Positions 43,596 through 51,503 of a stretch of DNA of 64,000 nucleotides are shown here, piece after piece (the first letter of the stretch is position 1; every line of letters begins with the position of its first letter). The notes under the pieces are model-generated. The model saw only the letters and a list, made by a program, of their open reading frames with translations, did no database searches and was not told where the DNA came from. The position numbers and the translations under genes are program-made. The stretch comes from Collinsella sp. UBA6357 (GTDB lineage Bacteria > Actinomycetota > Coriobacteriia > Coriobacteriales > Coriobacteriaceae), in assembly GCA_002437815.1 (NCBI GenBank), contig DJRP01000034.1, positions 114,757 through 178,756 of the forward strand, read 5' to 3'.

Positions 43596-44036
43596 ATGGT
43601 TGGTTTTATCCTCACCGGTCACGGTCAGTTCGCTCCCGGTCTCGCAAGTGCAATCGCGATGGTCGCGGGCGACCAGCCCGCGTTTACCGTTGTGCCTTTT
43701 GAGGGTGACGCGGCTGCTACCTATGGTGAGGATCTTCGTGCCGCCATCACCGCCATGCGCGAAGAGTGCGACGGCGTGCTTGTCTTTACCGACCTGCTTG
43801 GCGGTACCCCCTTCAACCAGGCCATGATGATTGCCCAGGACGTCGACAACGTCGAGGTCGTCACGGGCACCAACCTCCCCATGGTTATCGAGTTGCTCTT
43901 CCTGCGCGGCAACGCCACCCTTGTCGAACTCGGCGAACAGGCCGTCACCGTCGGTCAGACCGGCGTCACCGTCCAGACGGTCGACTCCGTTGCCGCCGTC
44001 GAGGACGACGACTTCGATGGCGAGGACGGCATCTAA
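43596..44036 (+). CDS. agaF: PTS system mannose-family EIIA component
   Basis: A 146-aa EIIA of the mannose/GalNAc PTS class, receiving phosphate from HPr. FILTGHGQFAPGLASAI carries the phosphorylated His9; FTDLLGGTPFNQA and TGTNLPMVIELL are typical. An acidic tail EDDDFDGEDGI ends the protein. AAAGGGG precedes the ATG. It is first of a run EIIA-EIIB-EIIC-EIID whose neighbours (AgaS, deacetylase) indicate N-acetylgalactosamine or galactosamine rather than mannose. Confidence 0.92.
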   Translation: MVGFILTGHGQFAPGLASAIAMVAGDQPAFTVVPFEGDAAATYGEDLRAAITAMREECDGVLVFTDLLGGTPFNQAMMIAQDVDNVEVVTGTNLPMVIELLFLRGNATLVELGEQAVTVGQTGVTVQTVDSVAAVEDDDFDGEDGI

Positions 44037-44102
44037 TCCGCCGTCCCTTCGCACTTTGAGATCTTTGAGGTCATAACCAGCAACGAAAGGAAGCTGATCC
44101 AC

Positions 44103-44585
44103 ATGGCAGAACCCAACATCCTTCTTACCCGTATCGATAACCGTTTGATCCATGGCCAGGTCGCTACCCAGTGGAACTCCACTCTGGGCTCCAACCTCAT
44201 CCTCGTCGCCAACGACGACGTCTCGACCAACACCATGCGTCAGAACCTCATGAAGATGGCCGCTCCCGCCGGTGTCGCCACGCGTTTCTTCTCGCTGCAG
44301 AAGACCATCGACATCATCGGCAAGGCCAGCCCGCGCCAGAAAATCTTCATCGTGGCCGAAACACCGGAAGACGTGCTTACGCTCGTCAAGGGCGGTGTGC
44401 CTATAAAGAAGGTCAACATCGGCAACATGCACATGTCGGAAGGAAAGCGTCAGGTCGCCACCTCCGTCGCCGTTAACGACGAGGACGTCGCCGCTTTCAA
44501 AGAGCTGCAGGAATTGGGGGTGGAGTTGGAGATCAGGCGCGTTCCGAGCACGCCTGTCGAGGACACGAGCAAGCTCTTCTCGTAG
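44103..44585 (+). CDS. agaV: PTS system mannose-family EIIB component
   Basis: A 160-aa EIIB, which takes phosphate from EIIA and passes it to the sugar during transport. The phosphorylated His is in RIDNRLIHGQVATQW (about residue 17). GGVPIKKVNIGNMHMSEGKRQVATSVAV is characteristic of the GalNAc/sorbose/mannose class. GAAAGGAAG precedes the ATG. It lies between EIIA and EIIC in one operon. Confidence 0.93.
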   Translation: MAEPNILLTRIDNRLIHGQVATQWNSTLGSNLILVANDDVSTNTMRQNLMKMAAPAGVATRFFSLQKTIDIIGKASPRQKIFIVAETPEDVLTLVKGGVPIKKVNIGNMHMSEGKRQVATSVAVNDEDVAAFKELQELGVELEIRRVPSTPVEDTSKLFS

Positions 44586-44672
44586 TTCTCGTTTCCACAC
44601 CGTCGGGCATATCCCGACACCTAGTGCATGATTTCCGAGGTCATGCACGTATGTATCGAAAGGAGGAGCAAG

Positions 44673-45473
44673 ATGGAATACTCGATCATCCAGGTCGCAC
44701 TCGTCTTCATCGTCACGTTTATCGCGGCTATCGACCAGTTCAACTTCCTCGAGTCTCTCTATCAGCCCATCGTCACCGGTGCCGTCATCGGCCTTATCCT
44801 TGGCGACCTCAACACCGGTCTTCTCGTCGGTGGTACCTATCAGCTCATGACCATCGGCAACATGCCGATCGGTGGTGCGCAGCCGCCTAACGCCGTCATC
44901 GGCGGCATCATGGCAGCCGTTCTTGCTATCGCCACGGGCCTCGAGCCCAACGCGGCCGTCGGCCTTGCCATCCCGTTCGCTCTGCTCGGCCAGCTTGGCG
45001 TGACCCTGGTGTTCACGCTTATGTCGCCGCTCATGGCCACCGCTGACAACATGGCTCACAACGCCGACACCAAGGGCATCGAGAAGCTCAACTACTTCGC
45101 TATGGCCCTGCTCGGTCTGATCTTCGCCGTCGTCGTCACCCTGTTCTTCATCGCCGGTTCCACCATCGGCCAGACCATCGCTTCCGCCATTCCCGATTGG
45201 CTGCAGACGGGTCTGTCCGCTGCCGGTGGCATGATGCGCTTCGTCGGCTTCGCCGTCCTGCTCAAGGTCATGATGAATCGCGATATGTGGGGCTTCTTCC
45301 TCATGGGCTTCGGCCTCGCGCTCATCACCGTCGCCAACGACTCGCTGGCGACCCCGGCCCTGCTGATCCTTGCCCTCATCGGTTTCGGTATCGCTTTCTG
45401 GGACTTCCAGCAGCAGACCGAGCTCAAGGGCGCTGCAATCTCTGACGGAGGTGACTTCGAAGATGGCATCTAA
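44673..45473 (+). CDS. agaW: PTS system mannose-family EIIC component
   Basis: A 266-aa membrane subunit forming the transport channel with EIID. Multiple helices are evident; GAVIGLILGDLNTGLLVGGTYQLMTIGNMPIGGAQPPNAVIGGIM is the family signature. ATG 44673 follows AAAGGAGG. The end of the gene overlaps the EIID start by 11 bases, so the two are translationally coupled. It ends in the acidic DGGDFEDGI. Confidence 0.94.
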   Translation: MEYSIIQVALVFIVTFIAAIDQFNFLESLYQPIVTGAVIGLILGDLNTGLLVGGTYQLMTIGNMPIGGAQPPNAVIGGIMAAVLAIATGLEPNAAVGLAIPFALLGQLGVTLVFTLMSPLMATADNMAHNADTKGIEKLNYFAMALLGLIFAVVVTLFFIAGSTIGQTIASAIPDWLQTGLSAAGGMMRFVGFAVLLKVMMNRDMWGFFLMGFGLALITVANDSLATPALLILALIGFGIAFWDFQQQTELKGAAISDGGDFEDGI

Positions 45474-46545
45474 TGAGTATGTGATTCCCGAGCACTACGA
45501 GGACCTTACGCCGGCCCCGCAGCTCGACCAGAAGACCCTCAACAAGATGGCATGGCGTTCCTGCTTCCTGCAGGCATCGTTCAACTACGAGCGCATGCAG
45601 GCCGCCGGTTGGCTGTACTCCATCATTCCCGGTCTGGAGAAGATCCACACCAACAAGAACGACCTCGCGGCTTCCATGAGCCACAATCTGGAGTTCTTCA
45701 ACACCCACCCGTTCCTGGTCACCTTTGTTATGGGCATCGTGCTTTCGCTCGAGCAGAACAAGGTTGACATCCCCACGATCCGCGCCGTCCGCGTCGCTGC
45801 CATGGGCCCGCTCGGTGGTATCGGTGACGCCCTGTTCTGGCTGACGCTCGTGCCTATCACGGCCGGCATCACCTCTAACATGGCCATCAACGGCAACCCC
45901 GCGGCCCCGATCATCTTCCTGGTGATCTTCAACGTCGTGCAGTTTGCCCTTCGTTTCTGGCTCATGAACTGGTCCTACAAGCTGGGCACCAGCGCTATCG
46001 ATGCGCTGACGGCCAACATGCAGGCCTTCACCCGCGCCGCTTCCATCATGGGCGTCTTCGTTGTCGGTTGCCTGGTCGTCACCATGGGTGGCACCCAGAT
46101 CAACCTGCAGATCCCCAACGGCACCACTCGTGGCCTGTCTGCGCAGACCGTCGTCGTGTCCGAGGATGAGGCCGAGAACTTCACCAGCATGAAGGGTATC
46201 GACACCGAGACTGCCGACGCCGGCACCATCGCTATGACGGACAAGGATGGCAACGCCCTCACCGCCACCGATGCCGATGGCAACGCCGTCGAGTGCGGTG
46301 TCACCGATCTGGGCAACGGCATGGAGTCCGTCACTTACGGTACCGTTACCGAGGATCCCGTGAACTTCTCCGTGGCCGACACGCTCAACACGATCGTCCC
46401 GAAGCTCGTCCCGCTCGCGCTCACCCTGCTTCTCTACTACATGTTCTCGAAGCATAACTGGACCCCGACCAAGGGCATTCTGCTGCTCTTCGTTCTGGGC
46501 ATCCTGGGCGCCGGCCCGCTTGGTCTCTGGCCGAGCATCTGGTAA
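45463..46545 (+). CDS. agaE: PTS system mannose-family EIID component
   Basis: A 360-aa membrane subunit partnering EIIC. LNKMAWRSCFLQASFNYERMQAAGWLYSIIPGLEKI and HPFLVTFVMGIVLSLEQNK are EIID hallmarks. An external insert at about 225-305 (VVVSEDEAENFTSMKG... DPVNFS) lies before the last helices, making it longer than the usual 270-300 aa. ATG 45463 follows GGAGG and overlaps the EIIC gene. Confidence 0.93.
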   Translation: MASNEYVIPEHYEDLTPAPQLDQKTLNKMAWRSCFLQASFNYERMQAAGWLYSIIPGLEKIHTNKNDLAASMSHNLEFFNTHPFLVTFVMGIVLSLEQNKVDIPTIRAVRVAAMGPLGGIGDALFWLTLVPITAGITSNMAINGNPAAPIIFLVIFNVVQFALRFWLMNWSYKLGTSAIDALTANMQAFTRAASIMGVFVVGCLVVTMGGTQINLQIPNGTTRGLSAQTVVVSEDEAENFTSMKGIDTETADAGTIAMTDKDGNALTATDADGNAVECGVTDLGNGMESVTYGTVTEDPVNFSVADTLNTIVPKLVPLALTLLLYYMFSKHNWTPTKGILLLFVLGILGAGPLGLWPSIW

Positions 46546-46610
46546 GGCTCTAGCTTGAGGGGCGCGCACCGCGCGGTCCGCGCCCCGACCCCTTAAGCCA
46601 TGTGTATGTT

Positions 46611-46646
46611 AAAGGCCGCGTGTCCTTGCTGGGCACGCGGCCTTTG
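46611..46646 (+). terminator. Terminator of the mannose-family PTS operon
   Basis: AGGCCGCGTG (46613-46622) pairs perfectly with CACGCGGCCT (46634-46643). A second GC hairpin, GGGGCGCG/CGCGCCCC, lies at 46559-46586. Confidence 0.82.
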
Positions 46647-46731
46647 CTATCTTGATTTTTCGATCAGGCAAGCTGGATAATGCACTGGCTGGTATCGTTG
46701 CTGCATCATTGAGTTGAAGGTGGAGAATAAG

Positions 46732-47463
46732 ATGGCGATCGGGGCGCGTAAGCAACCGCTATACGATCAGCTGGTCGACATTTTGACCGAGAAGATCGAT
46801 CACGAGTATCGTCCGGGGGATATGATTCCCTCGGAACGCGAGCTCTCGGAGCGCTATGGTCTTTCGCGTACCACGGTGCGCCTTGCGCTGCAGGAGTTGG
46901 AGCGCCTGGGGCTGGTCGTGCGCCAGCACGGTCGCGGCACCTTTGTGGCAGATCGTTCCGCACAGACCACCAATCTTATGCAGTCGTATAGTTTTACCGA
47001 GCAGATGCGTGCCATGGGCCGCGAACCCGAGACCACCATCCTCGAGTTCAGCGAGATGGAGGCCGACAAGAACCTTTCCGAGCATATGGGGTGCAAGATC
47101 GGTGACAAGCTGTTCAAGCTCAAACGACTCCGTTCTGCCGATAACATGCCCATGATGGTCGAGCGCAGCTATCTTCCGGTGCGCAAGTTCTTATCGCTTA
47201 AGCGTCCGTTGCTCGAGCATAAGCCGCTGTACGATGTGATCGAGCAAGATTATCAGCAAAAGATACGCGTGGCGGAGGAAGAGTTCTTTGCGAGCATCGC
47301 GCGTCCGGCCGATGCCCATCTGTTGGGGATCGGCGAGGGATCGCCTGTTCTCGATCTGGTACGCACCACCTATAACGAGGGCAACGAGATCGTGGAGTAT
47401 ACGCTTTCGGTCGCCCGAGCCGACCAGTTCAAATACAAGGTCTACCACCATCGAAACGAATAG
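46732..47463 (+). CDS. GntR-family regulator (HutC/UTRA, NagR/DasR-like)
   Basis: A 243-aa repressor with winged helix (about 10-75: PLYDQLVDILTEKIDHEYRPGDMIPSERELSERYGLSRTTVRLALQELERLGLVVRQHGRGTFV) and C-terminal UTRA domain. NagR/DasR relatives sense GlcNAc-6-P or GlcN-6-P and bind TGGTCTAGACCA-like sites. TGGTTACTACCAG boxes before the PTS operon and before agaS, flanking this gene, fit that class. ATG 46732 follows AAGGTGGAG. The effector is likely an amino-sugar phosphate. Confidence 0.9.
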   Translation: MAIGARKQPLYDQLVDILTEKIDHEYRPGDMIPSERELSERYGLSRTTVRLALQELERLGLVVRQHGRGTFVADRSAQTTNLMQSYSFTEQMRAMGREPETTILEFSEMEADKNLSEHMGCKIGDKLFKLKRLRSADNMPMMVERSYLPVRKFLSLKRPLLEHKPLYDVIEQDYQQKIRVAEEEFFASIARPADAHLLGIGEGSPVLDLVRTTYNEGNEIVEYTLSVARADQFKYKVYHHRNE

Positions 47464-47499
47464 CACCATCGATTCGCTGTGAGGTTTCTTTGAAACGAA

Positions 47500-47513
47500 C
47501 TGGTTACTACCAG
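47500..47513. promoter_or_regulatory. DasR/NagR-like operator before agaS
   Basis: CTGGT-TACT-ACCAG is a perfect 5+5 palindrome sharing 13 identical bases with the box at 43470-43482. It lies 17-30 bases upstream of TATAAT (47530-47535), at the -35 position, as expected for a repressor site. Confidence 0.78.
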
Positions 47514-47574
47514 ATAACCAACGTAAGAGTATAATTGCACGTCAGAGGATTACTTCTAGAGAGAGGTATTAACT

Positions 47575-48741
47575 ATGTTTGAAAAGAGTGTAGAGGAGCT
47601 CACCGAGCTCGGCGCGCAGATCACCACGGCTGAGATCAAACAGCAGCCCGAGCTTTGGCGCGATACGCTCAACATCTATCGTGAAAACCTCGATGCCATC
47701 GAGGCCTTCTTGGCCGATGCGCGCGCCATGGGCGACGATCGTCTCTCTGTCGTCTTCACCGGTGCCGGTACCTCCGACTATGTCGGCGACACCTGCGCTC
47801 CGTATCTGCGCCATGCCGGTGACACCGATCTCTATGATTTCAAGCCGATCGCCACGACCGACATCGTGTCGGCCCCGCGTGATTTCCTGCGCCCCGAGGA
47901 CCCGACGCTTGTTGTCTCGTTCGCCCGTTCTGGCAACAGCCCCGAGAGCCTAGCTGCCGTGAAGGTTGCCAAGGAGCTCGTCCGCAACGTCAAGTTCCTC
48001 AACATCACCTGTGCTCCCGAGGGCAAGCTCGCCGTCGAATCCGCCGACGACCCGAACGCCCTCACGCTGCTCATTCCGCGCGCCAACGACAAGGGCTTTG
48101 CCATGACCGGCTCCTATAGCTGCATGACGCTGCTCGCCACGCTCATCTTCGATACGGCCTCCATGGAGCAGAAGGCCGCCTGGGTCGAGCAGATTGCCAA
48201 GATGGGCGAGGAGGTCGTTTCCCGCGAGGACGAGATCGCTGCCTACCTTGCTGGCGATTTCAATCGCGTCACCTATTTGGGTTCCGGTTCTTTTGGCGGT
48301 CTTGCCCAGGAGTCGCAGCTCAAGATTCTCGAGCTTGCTCACGGTCTTGTCGCTACCTCCTACGACACCTGCATGGGCTATCGTCACGGCCCCAAGTCCT
48401 TCGTCGACGACAAGACGCTTGTCTTTGTCTTTATGAACAACGACGAGTACACCCGTCAGTACGACCTCGACATCCTGCACGAGATCGACGGTGACCAGAT
48501 CGCCCAGAAGACCATCGCCGTCCAGCAGGACGTAGCACCGGCTTTCGAGCACGAGGCCTTCACCTTCGCCGGCTATGAGGCGCTGCCCGAGGGTTACCTG
48601 GCACTGCCGTTTGTCATGGTCGCCCAGACCGTGTCGCTGCTCAACTCGGTGCGCGTGGGCAACACGCCCGATACGCCGAGCCCCACCGGAACCGTCAACC
48701 GCGTGGTCAAGGGTGTGACGATTCATCCCTTCACCGCCTAA
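47575..48741 (+). CDS. agaS: SIS-domain sugar isomerase/deaminase, AgaS family
   Basis: A 388-aa protein with two SIS domains. VVFTGAGTSDYVGDTCAPYL and VSFARSGNSPESLAAVKVA bind the sugar phosphate; the second domain has YLGSGSFGGLAQESQLKILELAHG and GYRHGPKSF. AgaS deaminates and isomerises galactosamine-6-phosphate to tagatose-6-phosphate and ammonia. It sits between the GntR regulator and the deacetylase, behind its own promoter and operator. LacC and the aldolase further on can process the product. Confidence 0.9.
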   Translation: MFEKSVEELTELGAQITTAEIKQQPELWRDTLNIYRENLDAIEAFLADARAMGDDRLSVVFTGAGTSDYVGDTCAPYLRHAGDTDLYDFKPIATTDIVSAPRDFLRPEDPTLVVSFARSGNSPESLAAVKVAKELVRNVKFLNITCAPEGKLAVESADDPNALTLLIPRANDKGFAMTGSYSCMTLLATLIFDTASMEQKAAWVEQIAKMGEEVVSREDEIAAYLAGDFNRVTYLGSGSFGGLAQESQLKILELAHGLVATSYDTCMGYRHGPKSFVDDKTLVFVFMNNDEYTRQYDLDILHEIDGDQIAQKTIAVQQDVAPAFEHEAFTFAGYEALPEGYLALPFVMVAQTVSLLNSVRVGNTPDTPSPTGTVNRVVKGVTIHPFTA

Positions 48742-48764
48742 TTTTTTGGGTATACGCTGATTTG

Positions 48765-48796
48765 TGCCCGCTCGCTGCGCGCGGGCGGGCATTTTT
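48765..48796 (+). terminator. Hairpin with T run between agaS and the deacetylase gene
   Basis: TGCCCGC and GCGGGCGGGCA arms are followed by ATTTTTATT, 23 bases after the agaS stop. It should reduce but need not abolish read-through. Confidence 0.7.
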
Positions 48797-48825
48797 ATTC
48801 GCTCAGAGCTTAGGGAGTTGCCTTC

Positions 48826-49986
48826 ATGAGCACCTATGCAATCAAGGCCGATGCCTTCTTCCTGCCGGCCGGTCGCCAGTTGGGCGGCTATCTTATGGTC
48901 GAGGACGGCGTCTTTGGCGCCTGGCAGGCCGATGAGCCGGCATGCGAGATCAAGGATTACACCGGCAAGTGGATCGCGCCGGGCATGGTCGATACACACA
49001 TCCACGGTTTCTATAATCATGCCACGACCGATAACGACCCCGAGGGCATCAACATCTCCTCGACCGAGCTTGCCCGTCGCGGCACCACGAGCTGGCTGCC
49101 CACAACGTTTACCGACGGCGTTGACGCGATCGAGCAGGCCTGTGCCGCTATTGCGCAGGCAGACGAGGAACGCGGACCGGAGTTTTGCGGCGCCCGCATT
49201 CAGGGTATCTACTTGGAGGGCCCCTTCTTTACGATGAAACACGTGGGTGCCCAGAACCCTGCCTTCCTTATCGATCCCGATGTTGAGATCTTTAACAAAT
49301 GGCAGCAGGCCGCCGGCGGCCGCATCGTCAAGAGTGCCATGGCCGCCGAGCGCGATGGTGCCGCGGCCTATGCCGCAGCGCTCGATGCCCAGGGTGTCGT
49401 AACCTGCATCGGCCACTCGGACGCCACCTATGACGAATGTGTCGCCGCCATCAACGCCGGTGCCACGTGCTTTGTCCATACTTATAACGGCCAGCGCGGG
49501 CTGCATCATCGCGAGCCTGGTGTTGTGGGCGCCAACATGGCAACGCCCGAGACGTATGCCGAGATCATCTGTGACGGCAAGCACGTGACCCCTGCCGCAC
49601 TCAAGGCAATGGTTCGCGCCAAGGGTTGGCAGCACACCGTGCTCATTACTGATTGTCTGGGCTGCGGCGGTATGCCCGAGGGCAACTACAAGAGCGGCGG
49701 CATGGATGTCTTTATGAAGGACAATCTGTGCTGGCTTGCCGACGGCAAGTCGATCGCCGGTTCCGTCCTCACGCTCGCCGAGGGCGTCAAGAACGTCGTA
49801 GACTGGGGTATCGTGGGCGCCGACGAGGCGATCCGCATGGCCACCGAGGTCCCGGCCCGCTCCGCTCACATCGACGACAAATGCGGTTCCATCAAGCCGG
49901 GCCGCGACGCTGACTTTGTGGTTTTCGAGCACGATCTGACGCTTGTCGAGACCTATGTCGGTGGTAATTCGGTGGGTAAGGCCTAG
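48826..49986 (+). CDS. nagA: N-acetylglucosamine/galactosamine-6-phosphate deacetylase
   Basis: A 386-aa amidohydrolase that removes acetate from GlcNAc-6-P or GalNAc-6-P. Metal-site motifs are DTHIHGF, LEGPFF with the catalytic-site Glu, CIGHSDATYDE, VHTYNGQRGLHHREPG and LITDCLGCGG with the catalytic Asp. GKCGS-type C-terminal IKPGRDADFVVFEHDL is typical. The company of AgaS and the GalNAc-class PTS favours GalNAc-6-P (AgaA role), but GlcNAc-6-P is also possible. AGGGAG precedes the ATG. Confidence 0.92.
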   Translation: MSTYAIKADAFFLPAGRQLGGYLMVEDGVFGAWQADEPACEIKDYTGKWIAPGMVDTHIHGFYNHATTDNDPEGINISSTELARRGTTSWLPTTFTDGVDAIEQACAAIAQADEERGPEFCGARIQGIYLEGPFFTMKHVGAQNPAFLIDPDVEIFNKWQQAAGGRIVKSAMAAERDGAAAYAAALDAQGVVTCIGHSDATYDECVAAINAGATCFVHTYNGQRGLHHREPGVVGANMATPETYAEIICDGKHVTPAALKAMVRAKGWQHTVLITDCLGCGGMPEGNYKSGGMDVFMKDNLCWLADGKSIAGSVLTLAEGVKNVVDWGIVGADEAIRMATEVPARSAHIDDKCGSIKPGRDADFVVFEHDLTLVETYVGGNSVGKA

Positions 49987-50006
49987 TAACGGACGGTCAT
50001 TCTCGC

Positions 50007-50125
50007 AAGTGAGTGGACTTTTGGGCGAAGGGGTAGTATCGAAGAGGCAGGCGATGCTGTGACCTGCGGTTTTGCTGAGCATGTTTATCGATATACTCGA
50101 GTGACCCCAAAAAGTCCACTCACTT
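50007..50125. repeat. Inverted-repeat element (AAGTGAGTGG family) with ACCTGCGGTTTT core
   Basis: AAGTGAGTGGACTTTTGGG (50007-50025) faces CCCAAAAAGTCCACTCACTT (50106-50125), differing by one extra A. ACCTGCGGTTTT is at 50062-50073, close to the centre. An inner pair GTAGTATCGA / TCGATATAC extends the stem. It lies between convergent nagA and galM. Confidence 0.82.
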
Positions 50126-50168
50126 AGTCTGCGGGGTCACACACATGCGAAATCCTTGACCCTTTTGA

Positions 50169-50212
50169 ACAAAGAGACCGCTGCGTCCATGGTGTTGCAG
50201 CGGTCTCTTTGG
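50169..50212. terminator. Bidirectional terminator between nagA and galM
   Basis: AAAGAGACCGCTGC (50171-50184) and GCAGCGGTCTCTTT (50197-50210) are perfectly complementary over 14 bp, with A and T runs at either end, so it can act on both strands. Confidence 0.85.
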
Positions 50213-50242
50213 TAAGAGATGCTATTTGCCTGACGTTTGGCA

Positions 50243-51298
50243 CTAGTGGCGGCTGAAGCGGTACTCGATCACGTTATGGTACGGATGATCCGGTCCTACA
50301 AGACCCTGCGGGAACATAAGATGATGTGGGGTGTCGGGATACATCTCGGCCTCGAGGGCAAATCCGGCTGTCCAACCGTAGTTGGCACCGTCCTTGGCAT
50401 GGTGATCATCGAGCCAGTTGCCCGTGTAGAGCTGAACGCCGGGGGCGGTGGTGTAGTAGTCGAGTTCGCGACCATGCCACATCTCCTCGACATGGAACGC
50501 ATGACGTAGGTTGCGGCCGTACTGGTAATTGTCGATGCAGAAGCAATGGTCGTAGCCATGGGCCTGCTTGATCTGCGGATCGTCGCAATCGATCTCGAGA
50601 GCGACGGGCTTGAGGCGACGAAAATCGAAAGGTGTACCATCGACGGCGGCGATCTGACCGGTGGGGATATTCTGATCGTCGATAGGCAGATAGCTCTTTG
50701 CGTGGGCGACGATAAAGTGCTCGCAATCCATGCCGGCGGCATGGCCTGCCAGATTTAAATAGGTATGGTTGGTCATGGCAACGTAGGTGCGGCGGTCGCT
50801 CTCGCAGCCATAGGTGATGCGAAAGTTGCCGGTGGTGGGGGAGACGCGAAACGTTGCCGTGAACGTGCGGTTACCGGGAAGCCCCAGCTCGCCATGTTTG
50901 AGCACAATGCTCATGTGCACGGCGTTATGGGCCTCGTCGACCTCGGCGGCCCAGACGCGTTTATGCAGGCCATGCTCCAGATCGCTATGCAGGTTATTAC
51001 CGTTTTCGTTGGCGGGCATCTTCCAGTCGGTGCCGTCGATGGTGATCGTCGCGCCCGCGGTGCGGTTGGTGACCGGTCCGATGGTGGCGCCAAAGCAGGC
51101 GGGGTTGTCAAAATAATCCTCAAGCCTGTCAAAGCCCAGAACCACGTCGTGAACCTCACCGGGGATATCGGGAACGTCGATTCCCAACACGGTGGCTCCA
51201 AAGTCCATGATACGTACGGTGATCTCGGGACCGGACAGGGTGTAGCGATGGACGGGAGCGCCGTCGGGTGCGCAGCCGATATGCTCGGTAGTGATCAT
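50243..51298 (-). CDS. galM: Aldose 1-epimerase (galactose mutarotase)
   Basis: A 351-aa mutarotase interconverting alpha and beta anomers of galactose or glucose. Active-site motifs are FGATIGPVTNRTAG, NENGNNLHSD, TNHTYLNLAG with catalytic His, YDHCFCID and the C-terminal PGVQLYTGNWLDD; the catalytic Glu lies in the AGFALEAEMYPDTPHH segment. The start at 51298 follows AAAGGAAA. It is the downstream neighbour of the galactitol-type PTS genes on the same strand, supporting galactose as the sugar handled. Confidence 0.94.
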   Translation of the reverse strand: MITTEHIGCAPDGAPVHRYTLSGPEITVRIMDFGATVLGIDVPDIPGEVHDVVLGFDRLEDYFDNPACFGATIGPVTNRTAGATITIDGTDWKMPANENGNNLHSDLEHGLHKRVWAAEVDEAHNAVHMSIVLKHGELGLPGNRTFTATFRVSPTTGNFRITYGCESDRRTYVAMTNHTYLNLAGHAAGMDCEHFIVAHAKSYLPIDDQNIPTGQIAAVDGTPFDFRRLKPVALEIDCDDPQIKQAHGYDHCFCIDNYQYGRNLRHAFHVEEMWHGRELDYYTTAPGVQLYTGNWLDDHHAKDGANYGWTAGFALEAEMYPDTPHHLMFPQGLVGPDHPYHNVIEYRFSRH

Positions 51299-51432
51299 AG
51301 GTTTCCTTTTATCGGATGATTTGCTATGCAAACTTTAGCGCTTGCCTTCGGTAAACGCAGTACAGCACGCTAAAGTACGAGGGCTTTTTTGAAAAACGTC
51401 ACGGTTTGGTACTGCATGGCAAGGGGGCTGCA

Positions 51433-51468
51433 AGAAAAAAGAGACCCATCGCATGCGACGGGTCTCTT
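51433..51468 (-). terminator. Terminator of the galactitol-family PTS operon
   Basis: On the minus strand GAGACCC.../...GGGTCTC (plus 51441-51467) surround CGTCGCATGCGAT and are followed by six T. Confidence 0.88.
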
Positions 51469-51503
51469 CCACAGGGGATAGTGTGGCAATGATAGTGAAG
51501 CTC

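Noticed and set aside
47950..50082. A 710-codon minus-strand open frame
   Set aside because: Antisense to agaS and nagA and running through a repeat element; no support.
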